A DNA stretch of 64,000 nucleotides from CAZVFX01 sp964626565 (GCA_964626565.1 CAZVFX010000013.1:22593-86592); one strand, 5' to 3'; numbered from the stretch's first letter, positions 1 to 9,788 are shown. A program made the numbers and translations. The notes: generated by a model from the letters alone, not told the origin.

Positions 1-1
1 A

Positions 2-3000
2 AACGACTACTGTGTACCTGCAACGGGATGCGTGCACGACTTCATCCAGGGCTGTTGCCCATCTAAGACCGCGTTCGGCGCCGACTTCGAGGGGGATAGT
101 CCGCTGGCAGGGTTCGTCATTGACAGCCTGGTGCCGCCGCCGCCGGATGCTCCCGATCAGGAGCCCATGATATGGAATGTGACCGACGCGAGGTTCCATT
201 CGCCCTCCCATGCGCTCTACTTCGGCGACCCGATCAAGGGCGACTACGACAACGGCTATCGAGTTGCAGCTACAGCCGCGACCCCGCCTTTCCAGTTGCA
301 GGAGAACTTCCACTATGCCCTTTCATTCTGGGCTTTCCTGGACGTTGAAGAGGGGGTCTACTCAGACTTTTTCACCATTTTCGTCGTTCAGGGTGAGAAC
401 CGGGTTCCGGTGTGGTCCAGAGACGACGAAACGGACATGTACAGTTGGACCTGGATAGAAGTGAATCTCACTCCCTTCAATGGAAATGAGGTGTTCCTCG
501 AGTTCGTATTCGACTCTCACGACGAACACGAAAACGGGATGGAGGGCATCTATCTCGACGACATTCTGGTTGAGAAGACCTGCGTTGAAATAGCCGCCTG
601 CGGCAGCGACTGGGATTGTCCGAGTCAATCAGCCTGCGCCGCGGGTGTATGCCAGGACGGTGTTTGCAGTTGGCCTTTCAACGATGACTGCTGCCTGAAC
701 TCGGCGGACTGCGAGGACTGGGACGGCTGCACAATAGACAAATGCACCGATAACGTCTGCCTGTGGCAGGATGACCCCGACCCCGAATGCTGCAACGTCA
801 ACGACGATTGCCTCGATGAAGACGATGTGTGCACCAAGGATGTTTGCAAGAACAACATGTGTGTCTATCTACCGTCGGGGGCGCCCGGGTGTTGCACCAC
901 GGATGAGGATTGCGACGATTTTGACGAGTGTACTGCCGACTCCTGCGTGGACCTGCAATGCGTGCAGAAGAACCTGTGCTGCGTTACTGACGTGGACTGC
1001 AATGATGGAGACGATGTTTGCACAGAGGACCTGTGCGTCAACGACCACTGCCTGTTCAAACCCACAGGGGGGGCCGGCTGTTGCGCAGAGTTGCTGCTCG
1101 ACGAAGGCTTCGAAAGTGGAGAAGCGAGCGGCTGGATCTTTGACAGCACCTTCCCGGGCTTGATGGAATGGGAGGTGCAGAGTGCGGAAGTTCCTGACGG
1201 CGAGTACGCGCTGGGCGTTTCGGGTGGCATGGTGGAGATGATGGTGGAAGTCTCGGCAGTACTTCCCGTCGGCGAGATTCCGCCCGTCGAGCCCATGCTG
1301 ACTTTCCGGCTTCGCCAGCAAATGGAGGATTCAGGAAACTGCAGCGAGAACTCCTTTGCCGTGAAGTTCAACGGCCAGGCCGCGTATACGCAGTGCAATA
1401 CACTGTCCAACTGGCTCGATGTTGAGGTTCCCCTGGATGATTTCGCGGGCGAAACCGGAACGCTTAGTTTCGAGTTGGTGGTGGACCCCTGGTGGGACGG
1501 TAGCTACGCGGTCTATGTCGATTCGGTTCAACTGACCCAGGCGTGCTGCAGCCTTAACGATGATTGCGATGACTCCAACCCCTGCACCACCGATGTCTGC
1601 CCCGGCGGAATGAGCATTTGCGAGTTCCAGCCGGTTGAAGGATGCTGCCTCTCCGACGGCGAGTGTGACGATTCGGAGATCTGCACCATTGACCAATGTC
1701 AGGACAACTCCTGTACGCATATCAATCAGTGCTGCGACGGTGACGAAGAGTGCGACGATGGCGACGATGTGTGTACGGCCGATCAGTGCATCGACAGCTT
1801 CTGCGTGTTTGTGCCGTCGGGAGAGCCGGGATGTTGCGATCCCGATGTGTATGACGAGGGCTTCGAGTCCGGAGGGGATGGGGACTGGGAATTCTCGAGC
1901 GACAGCGCGCAATACACCTGGCACGTAACCGATGCGAAAGCCAATACAGGCTCCAACTCTCTCTATTTCGGTAACGCCACCGCCACCGGTTATGGAAACA
2001 GCCTTGAAGGGGTGGCGTTGAGCCCCTGGATGGAGATTCCCGCAGCCCCGACGCTGACGTTTTCCTTCTGGCTGTGGCAGGCCATGGAGGAAGGCTACGA
2101 CGAACTGATGGTTTACATTGTTACCGATGAGTCCCAGCAGCTACTCGGCGTGTACGAAGAAATCGACCCGGTGTGGACTGAGCAGGTGTTCGACATCACC
2201 TCGTTCGGGGGCAAGACCGTGCGCCTGAAGTTCCTGTTTGACTCCGATTCCTCTCAGAATGAGCAGGGACCGTTTGTCGATGATCTGCACATCGAAGCGG
2301 GCTGCTGTAACGATGATTCTCAGTGCGATGACGGCTCAATATGCACCATCGATTCGTGTCCCGGCGAGAACAGCATGTGCGCGTTCGTACCCATTGCCGG
2401 ATGTTGCGTCATGGTTGCCGATTGCGACGACGAAGATCCCTGCACGGTTGAGGCGTGTGTTCAGGGGCAGTGCGAGTATCAGGAGGTCTGCTGCGAGAGC
2501 GACGAGGAGTGCGACGACAGTGACGATGTGTGTACCGACGACCTGTGCGTGGAAGGTATGTGCGAATTCCAGCCCACAGGAGTTGAAGGCTGCTGCTTCC
2601 CGGAGGTATTCCTGGACGATTTCGAAAGCGGGACGCTGGAAGCGTACACCATCGCCAACGAGCATCCTGAGGCGGGTTGGCAACTGGTCACCGAATACGC
2701 ATCGTCGGGAAGCTACTCTCTGGCCTACACCAACGGCACCGTCGACAGCTATGGTAGCAACTCCACCGGCACCATCTGGACGCCGGAATTTGTTCTGCCT
2801 GACGGTTCGCCCGACATTACTCTTTCCTTTAAAGCACTCTACTTCACCGAAAGCTGCTGCGACGATTGGAGCGTGCACCTGGAACACCCGGAAGGAGAGT
2901 TGATGCTGGGAGAATATCAGGGCGCCCAGGGCAGTTGGCAGGAGTTGGAGTTTCAGATCGGAGAGTTCTCCGGGCAACCGGTGCGGGTGAAGTTCTATTT

Positions 3001-4717
3001 CGACAGTGATGGCTCGATTGACGACGCAGGTGTTTTCATCGATGACCTGACGGTGCTGAAGGCGTGTTGTAACGCGGACGCTGAATGCGACGACGGCGAC
3101 CCCTGCACCCTGGACAGTTGTCCCGGGGCCAACTCGAACTGCATGTATGAGGCGATTCCCAACTGCTGTGTGGGAGTCTCCGACTGCGACGACGGCATCC
3201 CCTGTACCATCGACAAGTGTATCGAAGAACAGTGCGTCATCCTCGATGAATGCTGCGAGGTGGACGGCGAGTGCAACGACGGAGACGACGTGTGCACCGA
3301 TGACACCTGCGCCGATGGTTTCTGCCTGCACCTGCCCACGGGCGAGGAAGGCTGCTGCGTTCCGCTGATGTTTGATGAGAGTTTCGAAACGGGGGTGTTG
3401 ACCGACTGGGAGGTCTCCAATTCTACGCCGGAATTCGGCTGGCGCATTTCCGACGCTGAAGCCCAGGAGGGCTCCTACTCTCTCTATTACGGAAACGAAG
3501 CGGGGTCGAGCTACGGGAACGGCAACAATGGTACGGCCATCAGCCCGCCTCTGGAAGTGCCTGAAACTCCGGAAGTGACCCTTCAATTCCACGTCTGGGT
3601 GGACACCGAGTCAGACTACGACGAGGTGGTCGTTTCCCTCATTTCTCAAGCGGGTGAGGTGCAACTCATGGTTCTGTCGGGCAGTGCGCCCTCCTGGTCG
3701 CTGCACACCTTCGACATATTGGAATACGCGGGCCAGCAGATTCAGCTGAAATTCCAGTTCGGGTGCGACGGGACGGTGAGCCATACTGGAGTTTTCTTCG
3801 ACAAGATCGGCATCACACAGTCGTGTTGTTCCCAGGATACCGATTGCGACGATGGCAATCCGTGCACCACCGACAGTTGTCCCGGGAGCAACAGCTTCTG
3901 CGGCTATGAGGAGGTCTCCGGTTGCTGCCTCAGTAGCCAGGCGTGCGATGATCTGGATGACTGCACCATGGACGTCTGCACCGGTTCCCACGAGTGCTCA
4001 CACATCAACGTTTGCTGCGAGACCGAGGCCGATTGTGATGATGGCGACGATCTGTGTACCGCGGACAGTTGCGTCGATGGGTTCTGCCTGTTTGAGGCCA
4101 CCGGCGCCGAAGGTTGCTGCATCGAGCCACTGTTCGCCGACGATTTTTCCGGCGATCTCGGCTGGGAGTTCGACTCCGAGTGGGAGCGAGGACAGGCCGA
4201 TTCCTCGTCCTGCGCGGTCTCGGGCGGTGAGGATCCTTCGTCCGATCACACTGCATCCGACGATGAGTTCCTTGCCGGTGTGGTCATCGGCGGGTGCGCG
4301 TCTACGGCGCAGCTTCACCCCCACGCCTATGCCACCTCACCTGCTGTTTTTGCCGCGGACGCCCCTGCCCTTCATCTTTCCTATTGGCGTTGGCTCAACA
4401 GCGACTACGCACCTTACATGAGCAACATCGTGGAGGTGTTCGACGGCGACTCTTGGCACGTGCTGTGGGAAACCGGCACTTCGCCGGGGCATCACGACGA
4501 AGAATGGCATTTCGTGGAGCACGATATTTCCGACTTCGCGGCTGATGGAATGCGGGTTCGCTTCGGCTTCGATATCGATTCCGGGGGCGTGTTCGCTTCC
4601 TCGTCGTGGAACCTGGACGACGTTCGAATCTATGTTCCCGGTGACGATATGTGCTGTCAGCATGAAACCGACTGCGAAGGGCTGAACATGGCTTGTGTGG
4701 ACGGCGCTTGCCAGTAG
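2..4717 (+). CDS. Giant cysteine-rich modular surface protein (5' end outside window)
   Basis: The reading frame is open to the left edge and already begins inside a Cys-rich unit, so the N-terminus and signal peptide lie outside the window. The visible ~1571 residues alternate Cys-rich blocks (units such as CDDGDDVCTxDxC and CDDGNPCTTDSCPG, each usually closed by a CC pair) with about six jelly-roll-like modules of ~150 residues. Those modules start with a D-x-FESG-type motif, contain SYSLYYGN-like strands and end in VFIDDL-like strands, resembling the choice-of-anchor J / MAM-like fold. No catalytic motif was seen. The many Asp and paired Cys residues suggest a calcium-binding, disulfide-stabilised extracellular protein. 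A GTG at 32 lies inside a repeat and is not a convincing start. An exported adhesin or matrix role is inference. Confidence 0.85.
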   Translation, partial: NDYCVPATGCVHDFIQGCCPSKTAFGADFEGDSPLAGFVIDSLVPPPPDAPDQEPMIWNVTDARFHSPSHALYFGDPIKGDYDNGYRVAATAATPPFQLQENFHYALSFWAFLDVEEGVYSDFFTIFVVQGENRVPVWSRDDETDMYSWTWIEVNLTPFNGNEVFLEFVFDSHDEHENGMEGIYLDDILVEKTCVEIAACGSDWDCPSQSACAAGVCQDGVCSWPFNDDCCLNSADCEDWDGCTIDKCTDNVCLWQDDPDPECCNVNDDCLDEDDVCTKDVCKNNMCVYLPSGAPGCCTTDEDCDDFDECTADSCVDLQCVQKNLCCVTDVDCNDGDDVCTEDLCVNDHCLFKPTGGAGCCAELLLDEGFESGEASGWIFDSTFPGLMEWEVQSAEVPDGEYALGVSGGMVEMMVEVSAVLPVGEIPPVEPMLTFRLRQQMEDSGNCSENSFAVKFNGQAAYTQCNTLSNWLDVEVPLDDFAGETGTLSFELVVDPWWDGSYAVYVDSVQLTQACCSLNDDCDDSNPCTTDVCPGGMSICEFQPVEGCCLSDGECDDSEICTIDQCQDNSCTHINQCCDGDEECDDGDDVCTADQCIDSFCVFVPSGEPGCCDPDVYDEGFESGGDGDWEFSSDSAQYTWHVTDAKANTGSNSLYFGNATATGYGNSLEGVALSPWMEIPAAPTLTFSFWLWQAMEEGYDELMVYIVTDESQQLLGVYEEIDPVWTEQVFDITSFGGKTVRLKFLFDSDSSQNEQGPFVDDLHIEAGCCNDDSQCDDGSICTIDSCPGENSMCAFVPIAGCCVMVADCDDEDPCTVEACVQGQCEYQEVCCESDEECDDSDDVCTDDLCVEGMCEFQPTGVEGCCFPEVFLDDFESGTLEAYTIANEHPEAGWQLVTEYASSGSYSLAYTNGTVDSYGSNSTGTIWTPEFVLPDGSPDITLSFKALYFTESCCDDWSVHLEHPEGELMLGEYQGAQGSWQELEFQIGEFSGQPVRVKFYFDSDGSIDDAGVFIDDLTVLKACCNADAECDDGDPCTLDSCPGANSNCMYEAIPNCCVGVSDCDDGIPCTIDKCIEEQCVILDECCEVDGECNDGDDVCTDDTCADGFCLHLPTGEEGCCVPLMFDESFETGVLTDWEVSNSTPEFGWRISDAEAQEGSYSLYYGNEAGSSYGNGNNGTAISPPLEVPETPEVTLQFHVWVDTESDYDEVVVSLISQAGEVQLMVLSGSAPSWSLHTFDILEYAGQQIQLKFQFGCDGTVSHTGVFFDKIGITQSCCSQDTDCDDGNPCTTDSCPGSNSFCGYEEVSGCCLSSQACDDLDDCTMDVCTGSHECSHINVCCETEADCDDGDDLCTADSCVDGFCLFEATGAEGCCIEPLFADDFSGDLGWEFDSEWERGQADSSSCAVSGGEDPSSDHTASDDEFLAGVVIGGCASTAQLHPHAYATSPAVFAADAPALHLSYWRWLNSDYAPYMSNIVEVFDGDSWHVLWETGTSPGHHDEEWHFVEHDISDFAADGMRVRFGFDIDSGGVFASSSWNLDDVRIYVPGDDMCCQHETDCEGLNMACVDGACQ

Positions 4718-4764
4718 TCTGTGCCCGTTCGCTTTAGCGGCCGGGCGGCCGGAACGTCAGGGAA

Positions 4765-4793
4765 TTGATTTGACGGCCATGGTGTTGTAAAAG
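4765..4793 (+). promoter_or_regulatory. Candidate sigma70 promoter for the 4818 lipoprotein
   Basis: TTGATT and TAAAAG are separated by 17 nt, 25 nt upstream of the ATG at 4818. A second possible -35 (TTGACG) overlaps at 4770. The match to consensus is moderate. Confidence 0.35.
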
Positions 4794-4817
4794 TACGTGA
4801 GTGAAGGAGGGACCAGA

Positions 4818-5702
4818 ATGAAGAGGACCGTATTTTTGAGCATCATCCTGTGCCTGTCGCTGGGGATCGCAATCGCCGGGTGCAAAAAGAAGGACGAGAC
4901 CAAGAAGGACGGCAAAACCAAGAAGGAGGCCGTCGAGAAGAAGGCGGCCGAAAAGGCGGCCCCGGAGAAGCAGGTTGAAACTCCGGAACCTGCCGTCACA
5001 TCCGACCCGCCGGCGGAAGAGGCCCCGGAAGCGGCGGCCGAGCCAGTTGCTGCTCCGCCCGCAGAAGAAGGCAAGCCCGATCCCGGTGCGGAAGTGAAGC
5101 CCGAGCCGGAAGCCAAGCCCGACACAGTTGCTGATCCGGTGGTGAAGGAAGGAGAGGCGCCGGCCGCTGAGGCGACTGGCGAGGTGGTGACAGCTCCCCC
5201 GGCCGAGGAAGCTGCGGCGCCCACTGAAGAGCCAGCGGAAGAGCCGGCGGAAGAACCGGCTCCGGAAGAAGGCGCCGAACCCCCGACCGCCGAAGCCACT
5301 GACGTCGTGTCAGGCGAGATCGCCGAGCCTGAACTGCCCGAGGGTCAGTTTGGCCGTAAGTTCAAGCTGGATGCGGTGATGATGCTCAACGACGTGGCGA
5401 AACACCCGGCCCACTACGCGGAATTTGAGTCGGTGAAGTTGAGAGGCGAAGTGCTGGTCATCAAAGGGGACCTCGTTCTTCTGGGCCTGCGCACGTCGGA
5501 AGGGCTCTTCGCCTTCATGGCCAAAGTGGAAGACCCATCCCTGGAGAAGATGTTCAAGGGCCAGTGGGTGGTTCTGGAAGGTAAGATCGTCGAAGAAGGA
5601 TGGAGTCCCGACGGCCTTGGAGCCATCAAGTTGGCGGAAGGCGAGGAACTCAACGCTAACTACGAGCACCTGCTCACCGTCGAAGCTGGGAATCTGGAAT
5701 AG
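4818..5702 (+). CDS. Lipoprotein with Glu/Pro/Ala-rich linker and C-terminal OB-like domain
   Basis: ATG at 4818 is preferred because AAGGAGG lies 7 nt upstream; an in-frame GTG at 4797 lies before that site. The 294-residue product has a lipoprotein signal with lipobox IAGC (Cys22), then a Lys-rich stretch, then a ~140-residue low-complexity linker of Glu, Pro and Ala (repeated EEPAEEPA). The C-terminal ~110 residues form a compact domain with alternating hydrophobic strands (VKLRGEVLVI, GQWVVLEGKI) resembling an OB fold; that fold assignment is only by eye. The layout suggests an anchored protein that holds a small globular domain away from the membrane. Function is unknown. Its stop codon directly abuts the 3' end of the convergent tRNA-Ser gene. 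Confidence 0.8.
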   Translation: MKRTVFLSIILCLSLGIAIAGCKKKDETKKDGKTKKEAVEKKAAEKAAPEKQVETPEPAVTSDPPAEEAPEAAAEPVAAPPAEEGKPDPGAEVKPEPEAKPDTVADPVVKEGEAPAAEATGEVVTAPPAEEAAAPTEEPAEEPAEEPAPEEGAEPPTAEATDVVSGEIAEPELPEGQFGRKFKLDAVMMLNDVAKHPAHYAEFESVKLRGEVLVIKGDLVLLGLRTSEGLFAFMAKVEDPSLEKMFKGQWVVLEGKIVEEGWSPDGLGAIKLAEGEELNANYEHLLTVEAGNLE

Positions 5703-5789
5703 CGGAGGAGAGAGGATTCGAACCTCCGGACCCGTTACCGGATCAACGGTTTTCAAGACCGCTGCCTTCAACCGCTCGGCCACTCCTCC
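5703..5789 (-). tRNA. tRNA-Ser (anticodon UGA)
   Basis: Read on the minus strand, the 87-nt gene has a 7-bp acceptor stem (GGAGGAG with CTCCTCC), a D arm with TGGCCGAGCGG, an anticodon loop CTTGAAA giving anticodon TGA, a long class II variable arm typical of tRNA-Ser, and a T loop TTCGAAT. The discriminator base is G, and CCA is not encoded. It decodes UCA and related serine codons. Confidence 0.96.
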
Positions 5790-5867
5790 ACAAAATCAAT
5801 CAGCCCGATAATGTACCCATGGCCGGTAGCTTGTCAACGCGATTTGTGCGCCTCACGTCGACAACAC

Positions 5868-8753
5868 CTACTGCCCGATCATGAAGTAGAAACTGTACCC
5901 TCCCGGTTCCTGGAAGCCGTACGCCGAACCCAGAACCAATTCAATCGCAGGTTGGAATCCGATCATGGTCTCCAGACGGAGTTCGGCCCCGGCGCCCCAC
6001 AAAAACTCCGACCAGGCAAAGGTGTCAAACGCGCCCGCACCGTTGCCGAAGACGTCCAGGTAAAGGTCCTGGAAGAAGATTGAGTACGTTTCGAAGCCCC
6101 GGCGTACACGCCATATGGGCAGGAAGTAGTCGGCCGCGACGTAATGGTATTGTTTGCCGCGGATCGCCGACGGGGGATACCCCCTCAAGAAGGTACCGCC
6201 GACGCCTACGTTGTTCATCAGATCGGAAACGATATCCCGGTCGGGGTAGCCGCCCACCGAAAAGGTCTTGAGGAACTGGTCCCGGCCTCCGGACCAGCCG
6301 CCCCGGAGTTGCGTTCTCAGTACGTGGTGATCGATGAACGGGTTGCCGAAGTAGTTGGTGAGGCGCCACCGGGTATGGTACTCGGTCCAGTTGCTGCCCA
6401 CCAGGGGCGAAGACCATCTAAGATCGGTGGAAAACCTGAGTCCTTTCTCACTGACGACGGAATAGGCGTGCGATTGGGTGTTGTCGAACGTGAAGCCGGT
6501 AGATAATGTGCCCAGATTTCCCTCCACCGGCGTGTACGGCTCCAGTCCTCCCGGGTCGTGCTGCCAGTCCCCCTCAATGGCCCCCCTGAAGTGCTCGTAG
6601 GAATAGCCGGACGTAAAGGAAAATGAGTGGTCCGTCGCCCTGAACGGAAGGGTGACGTTGCAAGACGCGAAGTAGTCGTCCTCCACGTAACTCTCATATT
6701 CATCGTTGACCCGGGCGAGAAGCTGGTTCTGGTAGTAGCCGGCGAACAGCCCGATGGTGGGGTACCATTCGCTAATGGAAAAAGACAAAGTCGCCGCACT
6801 GTTCTCTGTTTCCAGATTGGTTATGGCCATGGCGCTGAACGCGAGTTTGCCCACCGGGTCCGCGCCGCTGGTCTCGAAGCTGACGATGGAATTCTTGTAG
6901 TTGTCCAGCAGTACGCCGGGCGACCATGAGCGGGGCGCGATGTGGGCCAGTGCGAGGTAGCGCTCTCTTTCCAGCTTGAGGAAGGGCGCCGGATCCACTG
7001 GGGCAGGCCGCGGTATGGCACGGTGTCCCGGCGCGGCGGAGAAGTCGGCTGACCCGCACGGCCCGTCCGCCAGGGGAACCTCATACAGGTGGTGGCCGTC
7101 GATGTGAAAGGAGGAATAGACCACACGTTTGCCATCGGGAGATACGGTGGGCGAGAACGCTCCTCCCACGACGTTGGTCAGCTTGCGCGGACAGCTTCCG
7201 TCGGCAGCAAGCGCGTAGATGTCGAAGATGCCCGAGATCGAAGACGAGAAGACCACCGCCTTGCCGTCGGGCGTCCACACCGGCTGCAGCTCAACGGCTG
7301 GACCTTCGGTGAGCCGGCGGAGCGCGGCGCCGGCGACATCCATGATTGCGATGTCGGCGTAGCCCCGCTCCTGGATGCCGAAGGCCAGCCGAGCGCCGTC
7401 GGGCGACCACGACGGCCAGGAGAGCCCACCGGCAGTGTCATACACCACCTTTTCGTCTCCGCTGTCGAGCTGGCGCAGCACGAGTTTCGAACGTCCTGCC
7501 GCGGTGCGTACAAACGCGACGGTTGAACCGTCTGGGGATACTGAGGGGTCCTTGACCCTGGCTCCTTCCGTGAGCCGGACCCGTTTGCCGTCGTCGGCTC
7601 CTAGCCGGAGAAGATCCTGATAGTAGTGGTAGGTTCGATAGTACTGGAAAGACGAGTAGTAGTAGTTTCCGTCCGCAGCCAGTTGGGGCCGGTCGCACCC
7701 GCCGCGGCAGTGGTGCAGATTTTCTACCGTTCCATCCGCTGCCAGCCGTCGCAAGTACTGGGTCTCGTGACCGGTGGCCATGCGCCAGATCAGGCTCCCG
7801 TCCGGCGTAAACGATGGCATGGGTGCGCTCTCTCCCCCGAAGTCGATGCGCCGACCCTCGTTGAGCCCTTCCTTTTCCAGATCGGCCAACACTTTGCGCG
7901 CCCGAGCGGTCTCCATCTTCTGCCACTCACGGTACAACTCTACGAAGGTGCTGCCGAACAGGCGCCGCGCGGAGATGTTGAGGGAGTAGGGATTGATCTT
8001 GCCCGCTTGCTCCTCGACGAACGCCACCAGCTTGTCCTCACCGTGCAGGTCTGACAACCAGTGGAGAAAGTAGGAACCGTACAGGTATGGTATCGTGCCT
8101 CTCGGCAGCGTCAGGGAGCCCCCGGAAGCTTCATCAATCCGCAGTAGCGAGCCTTCCAGAGCGTGGAGCCTCAAGTACATTTCGAACAGCGGGCCGCCCA
8201 CCCGTCCCCCGGCGTTGATGCGGCTCTCCTTCACCACCGCCATCCCCTCGATAAACCAGGTCGGAAGCGCGGAGTTGGGCAGGTAGGTCTTTCCCACCAC
8301 GTAGTTGAGCCACCGGAGCAGCCCCGTGACCCGGTCTAGCTGGAATATGTGTAAAAGTTCGTGATAAACGAGGATCCGCCGCCAGTCCCCCCAGTGCCCC
8401 AACTCTCCGCCGGCGTCGGGTATGTAGCCGTACAGTATTATGTAGTTGTAGGGCAGCGCGGTGGCCAGGCCGTTGGCGCTGTCGGTGTCATCTGTGACGA
8501 CGATGTGGATCCCTTCCGAAGGTTCGAAACCAAAATATTCGGTGAGGTCTTTGTACGCTTCGTGAGCCAGTGCGAGGAACTCTGCTGCGAGCTGTTCTTC
8601 TCCCTGGTAGAAATGAACCTGGAAGGGGCTGCTGTCGATGGTCTTCCAGTTAAGGCTGGGGTCGCTGCCTGCGGTTGCCACGGCAGGACCATAGAGAGCG
8701 ACAACGCCCGCGAGGACGAAAAAGAGCGATGCTGCGGTGGGCCTTGAAGCTAT
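5868..8753 (-). CDS. HExxH peptidase-like / TolB-type beta-propeller / Omp85-like barrel fusion
   Basis: The ~961-residue product starts with a hydrophobic signal peptide. A gluzincin-like segment follows with HELLH near residues 131-135 and a downstream WFIEG Glu near 169, consistent with a zinc site. The middle third carries PD40/TolB-type propeller repeats with the pattern SPDG...VVFSS. The C-terminal ~350 residues look like an Omp85/bacterial-surface-antigen barrel, with alternating aromatic strands, an FLRGYP motif and an inward-turning end FYFMIGQ. It is probably an outer-membrane protein with a periplasmic or surface peptidase-like head. No ATG, GTG or TTG lies just upstream of the signal peptide; an in-frame ATA at 8753-8751 overlaps the preceding gene's TAG. 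The start is therefore uncertain: a rare ATA start, a CTG further upstream, or a base error are all possible. Confidence 0.8.
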   Translation of the reverse strand: MASRPTAASLFFVLAGVVALYGPAVATAGSDPSLNWKTIDSSPFQVHFYQGEEQLAAEFLALAHEAYKDLTEYFGFEPSEGIHIVVTDDTDSANGLATALPYNYIILYGYIPDAGGELGHWGDWRRILVYHELLHIFQLDRVTGLLRWLNYVVGKTYLPNSALPTWFIEGMAVVKESRINAGGRVGGPLFEMYLRLHALEGSLLRIDEASGGSLTLPRGTIPYLYGSYFLHWLSDLHGEDKLVAFVEEQAGKINPYSLNISARRLFGSTFVELYREWQKMETARARKVLADLEKEGLNEGRRIDFGGESAPMPSFTPDGSLIWRMATGHETQYLRRLAADGTVENLHHCRGGCDRPQLAADGNYYYSSFQYYRTYHYYQDLLRLGADDGKRVRLTEGARVKDPSVSPDGSTVAFVRTAAGRSKLVLRQLDSGDEKVVYDTAGGLSWPSWSPDGARLAFGIQERGYADIAIMDVAGAALRRLTEGPAVELQPVWTPDGKAVVFSSSISGIFDIYALAADGSCPRKLTNVVGGAFSPTVSPDGKRVVYSSFHIDGHHLYEVPLADGPCGSADFSAAPGHRAIPRPAPVDPAPFLKLERERYLALAHIAPRSWSPGVLLDNYKNSIVSFETSGADPVGKLAFSAMAITNLETENSAATLSFSISEWYPTIGLFAGYYQNQLLARVNDEYESYVEDDYFASCNVTLPFRATDHSFSFTSGYSYEHFRGAIEGDWQHDPGGLEPYTPVEGNLGTLSTGFTFDNTQSHAYSVVSEKGLRFSTDLRWSSPLVGSNWTEYHTRWRLTNYFGNPFIDHHVLRTQLRGGWSGGRDQFLKTFSVGGYPDRDIVSDLMNNVGVGGTFLRGYPPSAIRGKQYHYVAADYFLPIWRVRRGFETYSIFFQDLYLDVFGNGAGAFDTFAWSEFLWGAGAELRLETMIGFQPAIELVLGSAYGFQEPGGYSFYFMIGQ

Positions 8754-9748
8754 AGCTTTACCACTTCGCCGCGGGCGGCGGAGAGGTAGGCCGCCTCGCA
8801 GATTCGCATCACCGCGATCCCTTCCTCCGCTCCGGGCAGCGGCTCCCGCCCTTCGCTGATGGCGTCTGCGAATTCCTGCATCTGCCCGTCGTACATGTGC
8901 TGGTCGCAATGCTCCTCTCTAGCAGGGAAACGGGGCAGCCAGGGCGCCCGTCCTTCCGTGAATTTTGCCATGGTTGGGAAGACTCTGGCATAACCCTTGG
9001 TGCCGAACAGTTGGGTTGACGCCTCGGGGCCGTCCATGTGGGGGTGCCACCAGCCGCTCTCAATGACCGAAGTGACGCCGTCGGACCAACGCACAACGAC
9101 TACGCTCATGTCGTCGACGTCGTAGTCGCCGTACCGGGTTTCGACAACTGCGTACACCGATTTCGGCTCCGGGTCTCCCAGCAGGAAACGCACCGTGTCG
9201 AGCGCGTGCACGCCCATGTCCACCAAAGCTCCCCCGCCGGCCAGTTCCTTGTCGGCGAACCAGCCTGCCGGCCCCCAATTCTCATGGATTCCATAGCCCT
9301 TGGTCCGGACAACGGTCCCGACACTTCCCTCGGCCAACAGGTCACGGACCGCAGCCACCTCCCGATCGAAGCGCCACATGTGGCCTACCATTAGCCGCAG
9401 GTTCTTTTGCAGCGCCAGGTTGGCCATCTTCTCCCCTTGCCCCACCGACATGGCCATGGGCTTCTCTACGAGAACGTGCTTGCCCGCCTCCAGGAACATC
9501 ACCGCCTGAGGGTAGTGCAGGCTGTTGGGAGTGCCGATGGCCACGGCATCGATCTCCGGATCGGCCGCCATCTCTTCAGGAGACGAATACAGTCTCTTGT
9601 CCGGGTACAGCTTCTTGAAGTTCTCAGCCGTATTGTCCTGCAAGGTCCACACACCACCCAATTCCGTGTCCGGGGAGTTTTCAGCAGCCTTCGCATGGAT
9701 GTTGCCGATGAATCCGAAACCTAACACTCCGATCTTGAGCGAAGCCAT
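8750..9748 (-). CDS. Gfo/Idh/MocA family NAD(P)-dependent oxidoreductase
   Basis: This 332-residue soluble dehydrogenase has an N-terminal Rossmann fold with GFGFIG at residues 10-15, the family's EKP motif in VEKPMA, and the catalytic-region motif DMGVHALD. ATG at 9748 is chosen because GGAGG sits 8 nt upstream and the protein then begins directly before the first beta strand. Family members oxidise or reduce sugars, inositols or related substrates with NAD(P); the substrate here cannot be told from sequence. The stop codon overlaps the presumed start of the HExxH/Omp85 fusion, suggesting co-transcription, although a functional link is not obvious. Confidence 0.9.
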   Translation of the reverse strand: MASLKIGVLGFGFIGNIHAKAAENSPDTELGGVWTLQDNTAENFKKLYPDKRLYSSPEEMAADPEIDAVAIGTPNSLHYPQAVMFLEAGKHVLVEKPMAMSVGQGEKMANLALQKNLRLMVGHMWRFDREVAAVRDLLAEGSVGTVVRTKGYGIHENWGPAGWFADKELAGGGALVDMGVHALDTVRFLLGDPEPKSVYAVVETRYGDYDVDDMSVVVVRWSDGVTSVIESGWWHPHMDGPEASTQLFGTKGYARVFPTMAKFTEGRAPWLPRFPAREEHCDQHMYDGQMQEFADAISEGREPLPGAEEGIAVMRICEAAYLSAARGEVVKL

Positions 9749-9788
9749 TCTACTGCCTCCAAAACGCCGGTCAAACGACGTACAATCC

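Noticed and set aside
2336..3592. Minus-strand frame of ~418 codons inside the first gene
   Set aside because: Antisense shadow of the repeat-rich coding frame; no start context or domain.
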